Positions 13,279 through 20,454 of a stretch of DNA of 24,199 nt are shown here, in pieces; the first letter of the stretch is position 1; each line of letters starts with the position of its first letter. The translations under genes were made by a program, and so were the position numbers. Under the pieces are notes generated by a model, which was not told the DNA's origin, ran no database searches, and saw only the letters and a program-made list of their open reading frames with translations. Origin of the DNA: Segatella salivae DSM 15606 (GTDB lineage Bacteria > Bacteroidota > Bacteroidia > Bacteroidales > Bacteroidaceae); assembly GCF_000185845.1 (NCBI RefSeq), contig NZ_GL629647.1, positions 924,562 through 948,760 of the forward strand. The letters are read 5' to 3'.

Positions 13279-13720
13279 AGAAAAACAATATAATTTAGAT
13301 AACCGCTATCTTCGCATGGCTCGGATTTGGGCAGAGAACTCATATTGCCTCCGCCGCCAGGTTGGTGCCCTTGTTGTTAAAGACAAAATGATTATCAGCG
13401 ATGGTTACAACGGAACACCAAGTGGCTTTGACAATGTGTGCGAAGATAACGAAGGAGTTACTTATCCCTATGTTTTGCATGCAGAAGCAAACGCTATTAC
13501 CAAACTCGCTCGCAGCAATAATAATAGTGATGGCAGTACGCTTTACGTGACAGCTTCACCTTGTATCGAGTGTGCGAAACTCATTATACAGGCTGGTATC
13601 AAGCGCGTCGTCTATGCAGAGAAGTATCGTTTGGAAGATGGAATAGACTTATTGCGCAAAGCTGGGACTGAAGTGATTTACATGGAACAAAAGAAAGACT
13701 ATGGAACAGAAGAAAAATAA
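13268..13720 (+). CDS. Deoxycytidylate (dCMP) deaminase family protein
   Basis: Zinc enzyme of 150 aa predicted to convert dCMP to dUMP, feeding thymidylate synthesis. Zinc-site motifs: HAEANAI (His71, proton-shuttling Glu73) and PCIECAK (Cys99, Cys102). The N-terminal AxxxSYCLRRQVGALVV and DGYNGTPSGFDN are typical of the dCMP deaminase/ComEB group rather than cytidine deaminase. In Bacillus a homologue is comEB, so a name by homology alone would be unsafe. It overlaps the M3 peptidase by 11 nt and the next protease by 20 nt, so it sits inside a translationally coupled trio. Confidence 0.92.
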   Translation: MTAEEKQYNLDNRYLRMARIWAENSYCLRRQVGALVVKDKMIISDGYNGTPSGFDNVCEDNEGVTYPYVLHAEANAITKLARSNNNSDGSTLYVTASPCIECAKLIIQAGIKRVVYAEKYRLEDGIDLLRKAGTEVIYMEQKKDYGTEEK

Positions 13721-15407
13721 CCGGTGGATGCCACTCATTATGGCCCTTTGTGTCATAGCGGGCATCTTCATGGGAACCTTTTATGCCAATCATTTTTCGG
13801 GCAATCGACTCAACATTATCAATTCTGGTAGCAGCCGACTCAGTAACCTTTTGCACATTATTGACGACCAATATGTCGACAAAGTGAATATTGACTCGCT
13901 CGTAGATAAGGCTATTCCTCAAATATTGGGAGAGCTTGATCCTCACTCTGTCTATATTAGTGCAAAGGATGTTCAGGCTGCTAACGACGACTTGAAAGGC
14001 TCATTCTCTGGTGTAGGCATTGAGTTTACGATTCGACAAGATACCATCCATGTGCAGAATGTTATTAAAAATGGGCCTGCTGACCGTGCAGGCATTCTGG
14101 CAGGCGACAAGATTGTCAGCGTAGATGGTAAACCTTTTGTCGGTAAAATCGTAACAAACGAAGAAGCTATGCGGCGATTAAAGGGGCCAAAAGATACGAA
14201 AGTGAAGATTGGAGTGAAACGCTATGGTCAAAAAGCCGTTAAGTATTTCACCGTAACACGTGGCGAAATTCCAACTAAGAGCATATCTGCCACCTATATG
14301 ATTGATGATAAAACAGGATATATCCGCATCAAGAACTTCGGTGAAACCACCTATCCTGAGTTACTCATTTCCTTGGCAAAGCTTTCTCAAAACCGTTTTA
14401 GCAATCTCATCATTGACTTGCGTGATAACACAGGAGGCTATCTGAATAGTGCTGTTCAAATAGCCAATGAGTTCCTACCAAAGAATAAACTCATCGTTTA
14501 TACAGAAGGACGGAAGAGTCCCCGCCAAGAGTATCGCTCGGATGGACGTGGTAGTTATCAGAACATTCCACTCGTTGTACTGATTAACGAGGGTTCTGCT
14601 TCAGCCGCAGAAATCTTTGCTGGTGCCATGCAAGATAACGATAGAGCAACCATTATCGGTCGACGTTCGTTTGGAAAGGGACTTGTTCAGCAGCAGATTG
14701 GATTCAATGATGGAAGTATGATTCGTCTAACCATCGCACGATATTACACTCCTTCCGGCCGTTGTATACAGAAACCATACACCAACGGAGAGGATATTGA
14801 CTACCAACAAGACCTCATGTCACGTTATCAACACGGTGAGTTCTTCTCATCAGATAGCATTAAGCACACAGGTCCTGCCTATCATACGGGCATCGGAAGG
14901 ATTGTGTATGGAGGAGGTGGAATCACTCCAGACATCTTCGTTCCTGAAGATACTTTGAACATCACCTCCTATTATAAACAGGCTGCAATGAGTGGACTCA
15001 TCCTCCAGTTTGCCTATACTTATACCGACGATAACCGCATTAAGTTGAATAACTTCAAAGACATGATGCAACTTAGCGACTATCTTAAGAAGCAAAATAT
15101 GGTAGATAAGTTTGCCACTTATGCGGACAGACATGGACTTAAGCGTCGAAACTTGATGATACAGAAGAGTCGTAAGCTCCTCAACCGATACATAGATAGT
15201 CGCATTATCTATAATATGCTTGATGAACAAGCTTGGATTGAATACATCAACCAAGATGATCCGGTTATCCAAACGGCACTTCGCGTGTTCAAAAATAATG
15301 CAGCTTTCCCCAAAAAGAAAAAGGCCAAACCCACAAAAAGAAAGTTAGCTATGCTGCAAGGAAACGAAAACCTATATTTTGAACGCCATCTTATAGCGCA
15401 TGCGTAA
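13701..15407 (+). CDS. ctpA: S41 C-terminal processing peptidase (CtpA-like)
   Basis: Envelope serine protease of 568 aa that trims or degrades proteins from their C-terminal ends in the periplasm. A single membrane anchor or uncleaved signal spans about residues 10-27. An N-terminal helical S41 region (DPHSVYI at 80-86) is followed by a PDZ domain (about 95-187, with GVGIEF and PADRAGILAGDKI) that binds substrate tails. The peptidase domain carries the Ser-Lys dyad: Ser301 in NEGSASAAEIF and Lys326 in FGKGLVQ, 25 residues apart as in E. coli Prc. The C-terminal 150 residues are helical and end in a Lys-rich tail. It overlaps the deaminase by 20 nt and the folate enzyme by 8 nt. Confidence 0.94.
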   Translation: MEQKKNNRWMPLIMALCVIAGIFMGTFYANHFSGNRLNIINSGSSRLSNLLHIIDDQYVDKVNIDSLVDKAIPQILGELDPHSVYISAKDVQAANDDLKGSFSGVGIEFTIRQDTIHVQNVIKNGPADRAGILAGDKIVSVDGKPFVGKIVTNEEAMRRLKGPKDTKVKIGVKRYGQKAVKYFTVTRGEIPTKSISATYMIDDKTGYIRIKNFGETTYPELLISLAKLSQNRFSNLIIDLRDNTGGYLNSAVQIANEFLPKNKLIVYTEGRKSPRQEYRSDGRGSYQNIPLVVLINEGSASAAEIFAGAMQDNDRATIIGRRSFGKGLVQQQIGFNDGSMIRLTIARYYTPSGRCIQKPYTNGEDIDYQQDLMSRYQHGEFFSSDSIKHTGPAYHTGIGRIVYGGGGITPDIFVPEDTLNITSYYKQAAMSGLILQFAYTYTDDNRIKLNNFKDMMQLSDYLKKQNMVDKFATYADRHGLKRRNLMIQKSRKLLNRYIDSRIIYNMLDEQAWIEYINQDDPVIQTALRVFKNNAAFPKKKKAKPTKRKLAMLQGNENLYFERHLIAHA

Positions 15408-15930
15408 AGACGAATTACGACACGAAATAAACTTGCGAAAGCGACAACTCACGCGTGAAGAGCTGCGTGAGCAATCGCTTTTGCTCGTCAATAAGGCGCT
15501 CTCCCACCCTCGTGTCAACGCTGCTCAAACCATCCTTCTCTATTATTCCATGCCCGATGAGGTGCATACACACGAGTTGATAGACACACTCTACAAACAA
15601 GGAAAAACGATATTGCTCCCTGTAACCTTAGAGAACAGCCTCGAAGTCAGGCGTTATGAGGGGCAGAAAAGCCTTAAAGAAGGACGTGCTTTCCATATCA
15701 TGGAACCTACTGGTGACGTTTTTTCATCTCTTGACAAAATTGAACTCGTCATTGTTCCTGGCTTGAGTTTCGACCTAAAAGGCAATCGTTTAGGACGTGG
15801 AAAGGGCTATTATGACCGCTTTCTAAAACTTGTTCCTCAGGCCTATAAGTTGGGGTTATGTTTCGATTTCCAAAAGGTTGATGCCGTACCTGTAGAAGAT
15901 TATGACGTAAAAATGGACGAAATTCTTTAA
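15400..15930 (+). CDS. 5-formyltetrahydrofolate cyclo-ligase
   Basis: Cytoplasmic enzyme of 176 aa that uses ATP to turn 5-formyl-THF into 5,10-methenyl-THF, returning a stored folate to one-carbon metabolism. Diagnostic features are the basic N-terminal helix (RKDELRHEINLRKRQL), the folate-site segment YYSMPDEVHTHEL (48-60), VPGLSFD (119-125), and the nucleotide-binding loop GRGKGYYDR at 132-140. Length is normal for the YgfA/MTHFS family, though the C-terminus is slightly short after DYDVKMDEIL. It overlaps ctpA by 8 nt and precedes an outer-membrane protein gene by 27 nt. The link to dCMP deaminase (thymidylate and one-carbon supply) is sensible but inferred. Confidence 0.93.
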   Translation: MRKDELRHEINLRKRQLTREELREQSLLLVNKALSHPRVNAAQTILLYYSMPDEVHTHELIDTLYKQGKTILLPVTLENSLEVRRYEGQKSLKEGRAFHIMEPTGDVFSSLDKIELVIVPGLSFDLKGNRLGRGKGYYDRFLKLVPQAYKLGLCFDFQKVDAVPVEDYDVKMDEIL

Positions 15931-15957
15931 TAAATTACGAATAAAATCTATTCACTT

Positions 15958-16704
15958 ATGAAAAAGAATATCATTGTAACCTTGCTATTAAGTCTTTTTT
16001 CACTATCTATCAGTGCACAATATACTAAAGGCGATTTCTTCATTCAACCCAAATTAGGCTTCAATATGTCTAAATTCGTTGGTAGCGGACTCCTTTATAG
16101 TCCCAAATGGAAGGCTGGTTATGAAGCAGGTGTTGAGGCAGAATGGTTTGTTTCCACCCACAATTCACTCTCTTTTGGCTTAGCATATCGGCAGATTGGC
16201 TGCGGGTTCAACTACAAGGAGATTCACGACATGACATACAAGAAAAGTACTGACAAGTTAGAACGCCTCAACATGAACTATATTGCACTGCCCGTCATGT
16301 ATAGTTTCTACGTTAAACCCCATCTCGCCTTTAAGATAGGACTTGAAGTTAGCGGTCTGCTCACGGCAAAACTTCACGCTCATAGTTATGGGAAAATGGC
16401 CGATCCACTACCAGGAAACGATGGATATAGCTCAGATGATGACGTTACAAAGTATGTATGGCATGACTATAGTCATCATGAAACAACAGAGAAGAATAAC
16501 GATTTCAAACGCGTTTGTGTTGCTATTCCCGTCGGAATCAGTTATGACTACAAACAGTTTGTCATGACAGGAATTGTGCATATCGACCTCAATAGAATCT
16601 ATACGTATGATAAAATCTATATTCCCGGTGGCGGAATGTCTGACAAACATGGACTGCGAAACCTTTATATTGGCATCACAGCAGGCTATAAATTTAAGCT
16701 CTAA
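15958..16704 (+). CDS. Outer-membrane beta-barrel protein (PorT/OMP_b-brl type)
   Basis: Exported protein of 248 aa. It has a clear signal peptide (MKKNIIVTLLLSLFSLSISAQ, cleavage near 20). The mature part is built of alternating beta strands: FIQPKLGFNMSKF, AGYEAGVEAEWFV, LSFGLAYRQIG, LNMNYIALPVMYSFYVKP, FKIGLEVSGLLTAKL. It ends in LYIGITAGYKFKL, an outer-membrane-type C-terminus. These are features of the porin-like beta-barrel families (PF13568 type) of Bacteroidetes. An acidic loop (GYSSDDDVTKY) followed by His-rich DYSHHETTEK likely faces outside. Function is unknown. It is the last gene of the + run; no promoter is seen in the 27-nt gap before it and no clear terminator follows. Confidence 0.78.
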   Translation: MKKNIIVTLLLSLFSLSISAQYTKGDFFIQPKLGFNMSKFVGSGLLYSPKWKAGYEAGVEAEWFVSTHNSLSFGLAYRQIGCGFNYKEIHDMTYKKSTDKLERLNMNYIALPVMYSFYVKPHLAFKIGLEVSGLLTAKLHAHSYGKMADPLPGNDGYSSDDDVTKYVWHDYSHHETTEKNNDFKRVCVAIPVGISYDYKQFVMTGIVHIDLNRIYTYDKIYIPGGGMSDKHGLRNLYIGITAGYKFKL

Positions 16705-16754
16705 AAACCTATATAGCCTCATGAAATTAATCAGTCGTTGAGATAACTTGCAGG

Positions 16755-16802
16755 AAATAGGGATTAACCTATAAGCAAATAGGGATATTCTTCACGAAGA
16801 AT
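16755..16802. promoter_or_regulatory. Direct repeats and near-palindrome upstream of the DUF4476 gene
   Basis: AAATAGGGAT occurs at 16755-16764 and 16777-16786, exactly 22 bp apart. ATTCTTC-AC-GAAGAAT (16787-16802) follows, a 7-bp inverted repeat with a 2-nt centre. Relative to the inferred transcript start near 16829 the direct repeats begin at about -74 and -52, and the inverted repeat is centred near -34. Confidence 0.5.
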
Positions 16803-16815
16803 CACTTTCTGTTTC

Positions 16816-16823
16816 TATATTTG
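16816..16823 (+). promoter_or_regulatory. Promoter -7 element of the BamE-like/DUF4476 gene
   Basis: TATATTTG matches TAnnTTTG. There is no TTTG at -33, which suits an activator-dependent promoter with the upstream repeats at 16755-16802. The start codon lies 22 nt after the element. Confidence 0.65.
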
Positions 16824-16845
16824 CGATAAACAAAACCATACAACT

Positions 16846-17502
16846 ATGAAGCAACAACTACACAAATTCAGCCTATTATTCGTTATGTTCCTCATGGCTT
16901 TCAGCTTTGAAGCTGCGGCAAAAGACAAGCGAATCATTGAGAGAGGCATGACAAAACAGGAAGTAATGAGTATTCTTGGTACCCCGAAAGCCTCAAGTTT
17001 TGACCAGACAGGAACGCGTTGGGAGTACATCAAGAGTAAGTTGTTAGACATTTACGACGTATATGTGCGCATCGAATTTGACAACCGTGACCGCGTCGTC
17101 AACTATCAAGAAACCATTATACCACGTCAAGCGGCTAACCAAAACAATATGATTGTCGGCAATCCTACTGATGAATTTCGTCGTCCCTACCCTGCTTTCT
17201 ACGATGAATGCCTAAGTGAAAACGAGTTTACTATACTCTATGACCGAATGAACAAAGCTAATTTTGATGACAATAGAATGGCACTTCTTGAAGTGGCTTG
17301 CCTGAGAAGTCTTTTCACTTGCCGTCAAAGTGCACAATTGTTAAAGTTGTTTACATTCAGTGATAGCAAACTAAAGGCCTTACGTTTCATGGCGCGTCAG
17401 ATTGTAGATCCACAGAATGCATACGTTATCTATCAGGATTTCACGTTTGATAGCGATAAAGATAAGGCGGCAAGAATCATGCATGAGCGTCAAATGCGAT
17501 AG
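16846..17502 (+). CDS. Exported protein with BamE-like and DUF4476 domains
   Basis: Protein of 218 aa with a signal peptide (hydrophobic core about 8-20, cleavage after EAAA near 25). Residues about 30-90 resemble the BamE/SmpA fold: IIERGMTKQEVMSILGTPKAS followed by W-E-Y and two strands (VYVRIEFDNRDRVVNYQ). Residues about 120-214 match DUF4476: FYDECLSENEFTILYDRM, NFDDNRMALLEVA, SAQLLKLFTFSDSKLKALRF, and VDPQNAYVIYQDFTFDSDKDK. No lipobox is present, unlike true BamE. A periplasmic or outer-membrane-linked role is inferred; the function of DUF4476 is unknown. It has its own promoter region with repeats, so it is probably regulated separately from the long operon upstream. The downstream gene is convergent. 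Confidence 0.82.
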   Translation: MKQQLHKFSLLFVMFLMAFSFEAAAKDKRIIERGMTKQEVMSILGTPKASSFDQTGTRWEYIKSKLLDIYDVYVRIEFDNRDRVVNYQETIIPRQAANQNNMIVGNPTDEFRRPYPAFYDECLSENEFTILYDRMNKANFDDNRMALLEVACLRSLFTCRQSAQLLKLFTFSDSKLKALRFMARQIVDPQNAYVIYQDFTFDSDKDKAARIMHERQMR

Positions 17503-17596
17503 AAAACAACACAGGATTGAATAGCAACCAAAGGTTACGAAAGCACAAAAGGAGACAACCATACAATCTTATTGACACTCAACCACTTACAAATCA

Positions 17597-17640
17597 CACT
17601 GCGATTTGCATCAAGTGACACTGCAATCTGCCTCAAATGA
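17597..17640. repeat. Two tandem 22-bp imperfect repeats
   Basis: Unit 1 (17597-17618) and unit 2 (17619-17640) abut and agree at 18 of 22 positions, sharing CACTGC at the start and TCAA-TGA at the end. A third, partial copy in inverted orientation lies at 17668-17687. They fill the convergent spacer between the DUF4476 and DUF721 genes. Confidence 0.75.
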
Positions 17641-17675
17641 CCGCATGATATACGTCACATCATACGGTCATTTGA
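17633..17675. terminator. Large hairpin between convergent genes
   Basis: TCAAATGACCG (17633-17643) pairs with CGGTCATTTGA (17665-17675). After one C-A mismatch, ATGAT (17645-17649) pairs with ATCAT (17659-17663), leaving a 9-nt loop. The stem works on both strands and sits between two converging genes, so it probably serves as a shared terminator or mRNA 3' end, although no T-run follows. Confidence 0.55.
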
Positions 17676-17715
17676 CGCAAACAGCGAGAAGAGATAAGGC
17701 ATATTATCTCACCAT

Positions 17716-18006
17716 TCAAAAGAATTTAATATCACTAATGATGAAACTTCCAACCTGACTGTTGAGTCGTTGCACAAGTTTCTGACGCATCATACTGAGG
17801 TCTTGGCGTAAAGCTGGATTATTAATCTTTACGAATAACGTTTGGTTTTTTATGAATTTATCACTGGTGTAACGCGAAATCGTTGGACCAACCACAGCAT
17901 CCCACGACGCTACAAGCCGTCTTTGAAGCAGTGGAGTCTCAAAACCTTCCTTGCGAAGTACCGTTTGCAAGAGGTCGGATAGAGATTTAACATCACGCTT
18001 AAACAT
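17716..18006 (-). CDS. DUF721 (DciA-like) protein
   Basis: Small protein of 96 aa of the DUF721 family, whose better-studied members (DciA) help load the replicative helicase in bacteria lacking DnaC. The family pattern is visible: an N-terminal helix (SLSDLLQTVLRKEG), the W-x-x-x-V-G-P signature in ASWDAVVGPTISRYT (about 34-48), then a beta-rich half with LFVKINNPALRQDLSMMRQKLVQRLN. It is short compared with proteobacterial DciA, which carries a longer tail, so helicase loading is inference. Its ATG overlaps the recF stop by one base (TAATG), a translational-coupling arrangement. It is the last gene of the minus-strand recF unit. Confidence 0.85.
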   Translation of the reverse strand: MFKRDVKSLSDLLQTVLRKEGFETPLLQRRLVASWDAVVGPTISRYTSDKFIKNQTLFVKINNPALRQDLSMMRQKLVQRLNSQVGSFIISDIKFF

Positions 18007-19106
18007 TAGTTTTTCTCCTCAATTTCACCATTATCAACGGAAAACAACTTATAATCGAAGTCACCACGAGCAAGTATTTGGTCGAGATGATCACGGTTAG
18101 TATCAGTTATAAAGATTTGACCAAACTCATCACCACCAACAAGTTGCACAATCTTTTCAACGCGATTGGCATCTAACTTGTCGAAAATATCATCAAGAAG
18201 CAACAATGGAGTGTTGTTTGAAGTGCGTCGAAGGAAATCAAATTGTGCCAGCTTTAACGCCAAAGCATAAGTCTTGTGTTGCCCTTGACTGCCTTCTCTC
18301 TTCATCTGATATCCATCTAACAACATCTCAAGATCATCACGATGTACCCCATGAAGTGAGTAACCTACGGCCCTATCTCGATGCCTATCACGTTGTATAG
18401 TGTCAAGTAATGGCCCACGTTGTCCATGAGAAACATAATTCAGAGCTACTGTTTCATGTCCTCCCGAGATATGCGTGTAGATGTCTTGGAACACAGGAAC
18501 GAGTCTCTCTACAAACGAATTGCGCTTCTGATAGATGATTTCTCCATTCAAAGCCATTTGCTCTTCCCATATTTCGAGTAAGGCTTTATCGGGTTCTTCC
18601 TCCATTTTCAATAAGGCATTTCGCTGCTGAAGTGCTTTATTATAGGCTGAAAGAGCCTCGATATATGCATGATCATACTGAGAGATTACTACGTCAAGAA
18701 GTCGTCTTCTCTCTTCACTTCCTCCTTCAATTAATATCGAATCGGCAGGTGAAGCGAATACAAGTGGGATGAGACCAATATGCTGTGACAGTCTGCGATA
18801 TTCCTTTTTATTACGCTTAAAATGCTTTTTCGTGCCACGTTTCATTCCACAATAAATCTGTTCTTCATCCCCTTCATCTGATGAATACTTACCATCGAGG
18901 ACGAAAAAGTCTTGATTATGTGTGATTACTTGGGCATCAATTGGGTTGAAAGCACTACGACAAAACGACAAATAATGAACCGCATCGAGTACATTAGTCT
19001 TACCAACTCCGTTGCTTCCTATAAAGCAATTGAGCTTCGAAGACAATAAAATCGTTGCCTCACGAATGTTTTTATAATTGATAACTGAAAGTCTTTTGAG
19101 TATCAT
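18006..19106 (-). CDS. recF: Recombination mediator RecF
   Basis: SMC-like ATPase of 366 aa that helps load RecA at gaps through the RecFOR route. Walker A is GSNGVGKTN at 30-38, preceded by NCFI and the start MILKRLSVINYKNI typical of RecF. The signature region is GSQGQHKTYALALKLAQ at about 272-288 and Walker B LLLLDDIFDKLD at 301-312. Arm II segments include LIEGGSEERRRLLDVVISQYD. Length matches the family (about 360-370). A promoter element TAACTTTG at 19118-19125 lies just upstream. It forms an operon with the DUF721 gene (1-nt overlap) and is divergent from the TPR gene. Confidence 0.96.
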   Translation of the reverse strand: MILKRLSVINYKNIREATILLSSKLNCFIGSNGVGKTNVLDAVHYLSFCRSAFNPIDAQVITHNQDFFVLDGKYSSDEGDEEQIYCGMKRGTKKHFKRNKKEYRRLSQHIGLIPLVFASPADSILIEGGSEERRRLLDVVISQYDHAYIEALSAYNKALQQRNALLKMEEEPDKALLEIWEEQMALNGEIIYQKRNSFVERLVPVFQDIYTHISGGHETVALNYVSHGQRGPLLDTIQRDRHRDRAVGYSLHGVHRDDLEMLLDGYQMKREGSQGQHKTYALALKLAQFDFLRRTSNNTPLLLLDDIFDKLDANRVEKIVQLVGGDEFGQIFITDTNRDHLDQILARGDFDYKLFSVDNGEIEEKN

Positions 19107-19117
19107 AATCTATTCTG

Positions 19118-19125
19118 CAAAGTTA
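19118..19125 (-). promoter_or_regulatory. recF promoter -7 element
   Basis: Minus-strand TAACTTTG fits TAnnTTTG. At the 19-nt spacing the -33 reads TTCG, a partial match. The start codon lies 11 nt after the element, so the leader is very short. Confidence 0.65.
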
Positions 19126-19188
19126 CCGTTTAATAGGGGAAAAACGAAAAAAAGAATGAATAAATTTCAATATGTGAGAATTATTACG

Positions 19189-19196
19189 TAATTTTG
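19189..19196 (+). promoter_or_regulatory. Promoter -7 element of the TPR-ribH unit
   Basis: TAATTTTG fits TAnnTTTG; at the 19-nt spacing the -33 reads TTCA. It overlaps a 10-bp palindrome ATTACGTAAT (19183-19192). The leader to the ATG at 19270 is about 68 nt. Confidence 0.6.
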
Positions 19197-19269
19197 CGAC
19201 GTTATATACCGTGCATTTAGAGGGTAGAAACGCCACAAATTGAAAAATAAATAAAAACAACTAATAACA

Positions 19270-19968
19270 ATGGCAAACAAAAATGAACAGGGGGCGCTCG
19301 ACAACGAGGCACTCATTAAGTCGGAAGTCTTCTTTGAGAAGTACAAGAAAGCAATCATTATTGCACTTATAGCAATAGTCGTTATCATTGTAGGTGCTTT
19401 CCTTTACAAAGCTTATGTAGCTGAACCACGCGAAGAAAAGGCCAGTACGGAGTTGGCAAAAGGCCAAGAATACTTCAACGCGGAGCAGTTTGATAAAGCT
19501 CTTAAGGGTGATGGTGCAGGCTTTTCTGGCTTACTTAATGTCATCAATAACTACGGAAGTACGGATGCAGCAAATCTTGCGAACCTCTATGTTGGCTTAT
19601 GTTACGCCAACTTAAATAAGTGGAATGAGGCTGTTAAGTATCTCGATGAATACTCACCTGCCGATGATGCCATGGTAAGTCCTGCTGCAGTAGCGGCACT
19701 TGGCAATGCTTATGCTCACGTAAATCAATTGGATAAAGCCATAACAAACTTGCAAAAAGCTGCTGATATGGCTGACAAAGAGGCAAAAGATGATGCAAAC
19801 AACTCTCTATCTCCTACCTTTAGACTGCAAGCTGGCATTCTTTTGGAGAGCCAAGGAAAGAAAGATGACGCACTGAAGACATATCAAGATATCAAGAAAA
19901 AGTATGTAAATTCTGGCCTTGTACAAAGCCAAGAGATTGATAAATACATAGAAAGAGCATCAAGATAA
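19270..19968 (+). CDS. TPR-repeat inner-membrane protein (YfgM-like)
   Basis: Protein of 232 aa with a cytoplasmic N-terminus, one membrane helix at about 28-47, and a periplasmic tail of tetratricopeptide repeats. Helix pairs are visible in ANLANLYVGLCYANLNKWN, PAAVAALGNAYAHVNQLDKA and FRLQAGILLESQGKKDDALKTYQDI. The topology and size recall YfgM, a partner of the periplasmic chaperone network at the Sec translocon, but equivalence is inference. It is divergent from recF. The next gene, ribH, starts one base after its stop, so they are coupled. Confidence 0.85.
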   Translation: MANKNEQGALDNEALIKSEVFFEKYKKAIIIALIAIVVIIVGAFLYKAYVAEPREEKASTELAKGQEYFNAEQFDKALKGDGAGFSGLLNVINNYGSTDAANLANLYVGLCYANLNKWNEAVKYLDEYSPADDAMVSPAAVAALGNAYAHVNQLDKAITNLQKAADMADKEAKDDANNSLSPTFRLQAGILLESQGKKDDALKTYQDIKKKYVNSGLVQSQEIDKYIERASR

Positions 19969-19969
19969 C

Positions 19970-20446
19970 ATGGCAACAGAATTACATCATCTGTCAGATT
20001 ATGACGCCAATAAAGTCCCTGATGCAAGTAATATGTGCTTCGGCATCGTTGTATCTGAATGGAATCCAGAGATAACTGATGCCTTACTTGAGGGTGCAAT
20101 GACGACACTTCAGAAGCATGGAACACTCCCGGAGAACATTCATGTGAGGACAGTTCCAGGCAGTTTTGAATTGATTTATGGCGCACATCAAATGGTTTTG
20201 CATGGCGGTTACGATGCTGTCATCATCTTAGGAAGCGTCATTCGCGGTGAAACTCCACACTTTGATTACATCTGTCAAGGTGTAACTGAAGGCATAGCAC
20301 GCTTAAATGCCACACAGGAAATACCTGTTGTGTACGGCCTTTTGACAACAAACGACCTCCAACAAGCAAAAGATCGCAGCGGAGGAAGATTGGGAAATAA
20401 AGGTGATGAGTGTGCTGTTGTAGCAATAAAAATGGCTAAATTCTAA
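19970..20446 (+). CDS. ribH: 6,7-dimethyl-8-ribityllumazine synthase
   Basis: Riboflavin-pathway enzyme of 158 aa that condenses 5-amino-6-ribitylaminouracil with dihydroxybutanone phosphate to form lumazine, the direct precursor of riboflavin. Motifs: FGIVVSEWNPEIT (substrate loop, about 24-36), TVPGSFEL (61-68), GSVIRGETPHFDYIC (88-102) with the catalytic His97, and GLLTTNDLQQA (123-133). Length is normal. Icosahedral assembly is usual for the family. It begins one base after the TPR gene and is followed after 8 nt by a small hypothetical gene. No other riboflavin gene or FMN riboswitch is present nearby. Confidence 0.96.
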   Translation: MATELHHLSDYDANKVPDASNMCFGIVVSEWNPEITDALLEGAMTTLQKHGTLPENIHVRTVPGSFELIYGAHQMVLHGGYDAVIILGSVIRGETPHFDYICQGVTEGIARLNATQEIPVVYGLLTTNDLQQAKDRSGGRLGNKGDECAVVAIKMAKF

Positions 20447-20454
20447 ATAAAGAG

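Noticed and set aside
17597..17687. Short tandem repeats as a CRISPR array
   Set aside because: The units abut without spacers, only two direct copies exist, and no cas gene is near.
19183..19192. Palindrome ATTACGTAAT over the TPR promoter as an operator
   Set aside because: Only 10 bp, AT-rich and overlapping the promoter consensus itself, so chance is a sufficient explanation.
19970..20446. FMN riboswitch control of ribH
   Set aside because: The gene starts one base after the TPR gene, leaving no leader for a riboswitch, and no RFN-like sequence was seen before the TPR gene.
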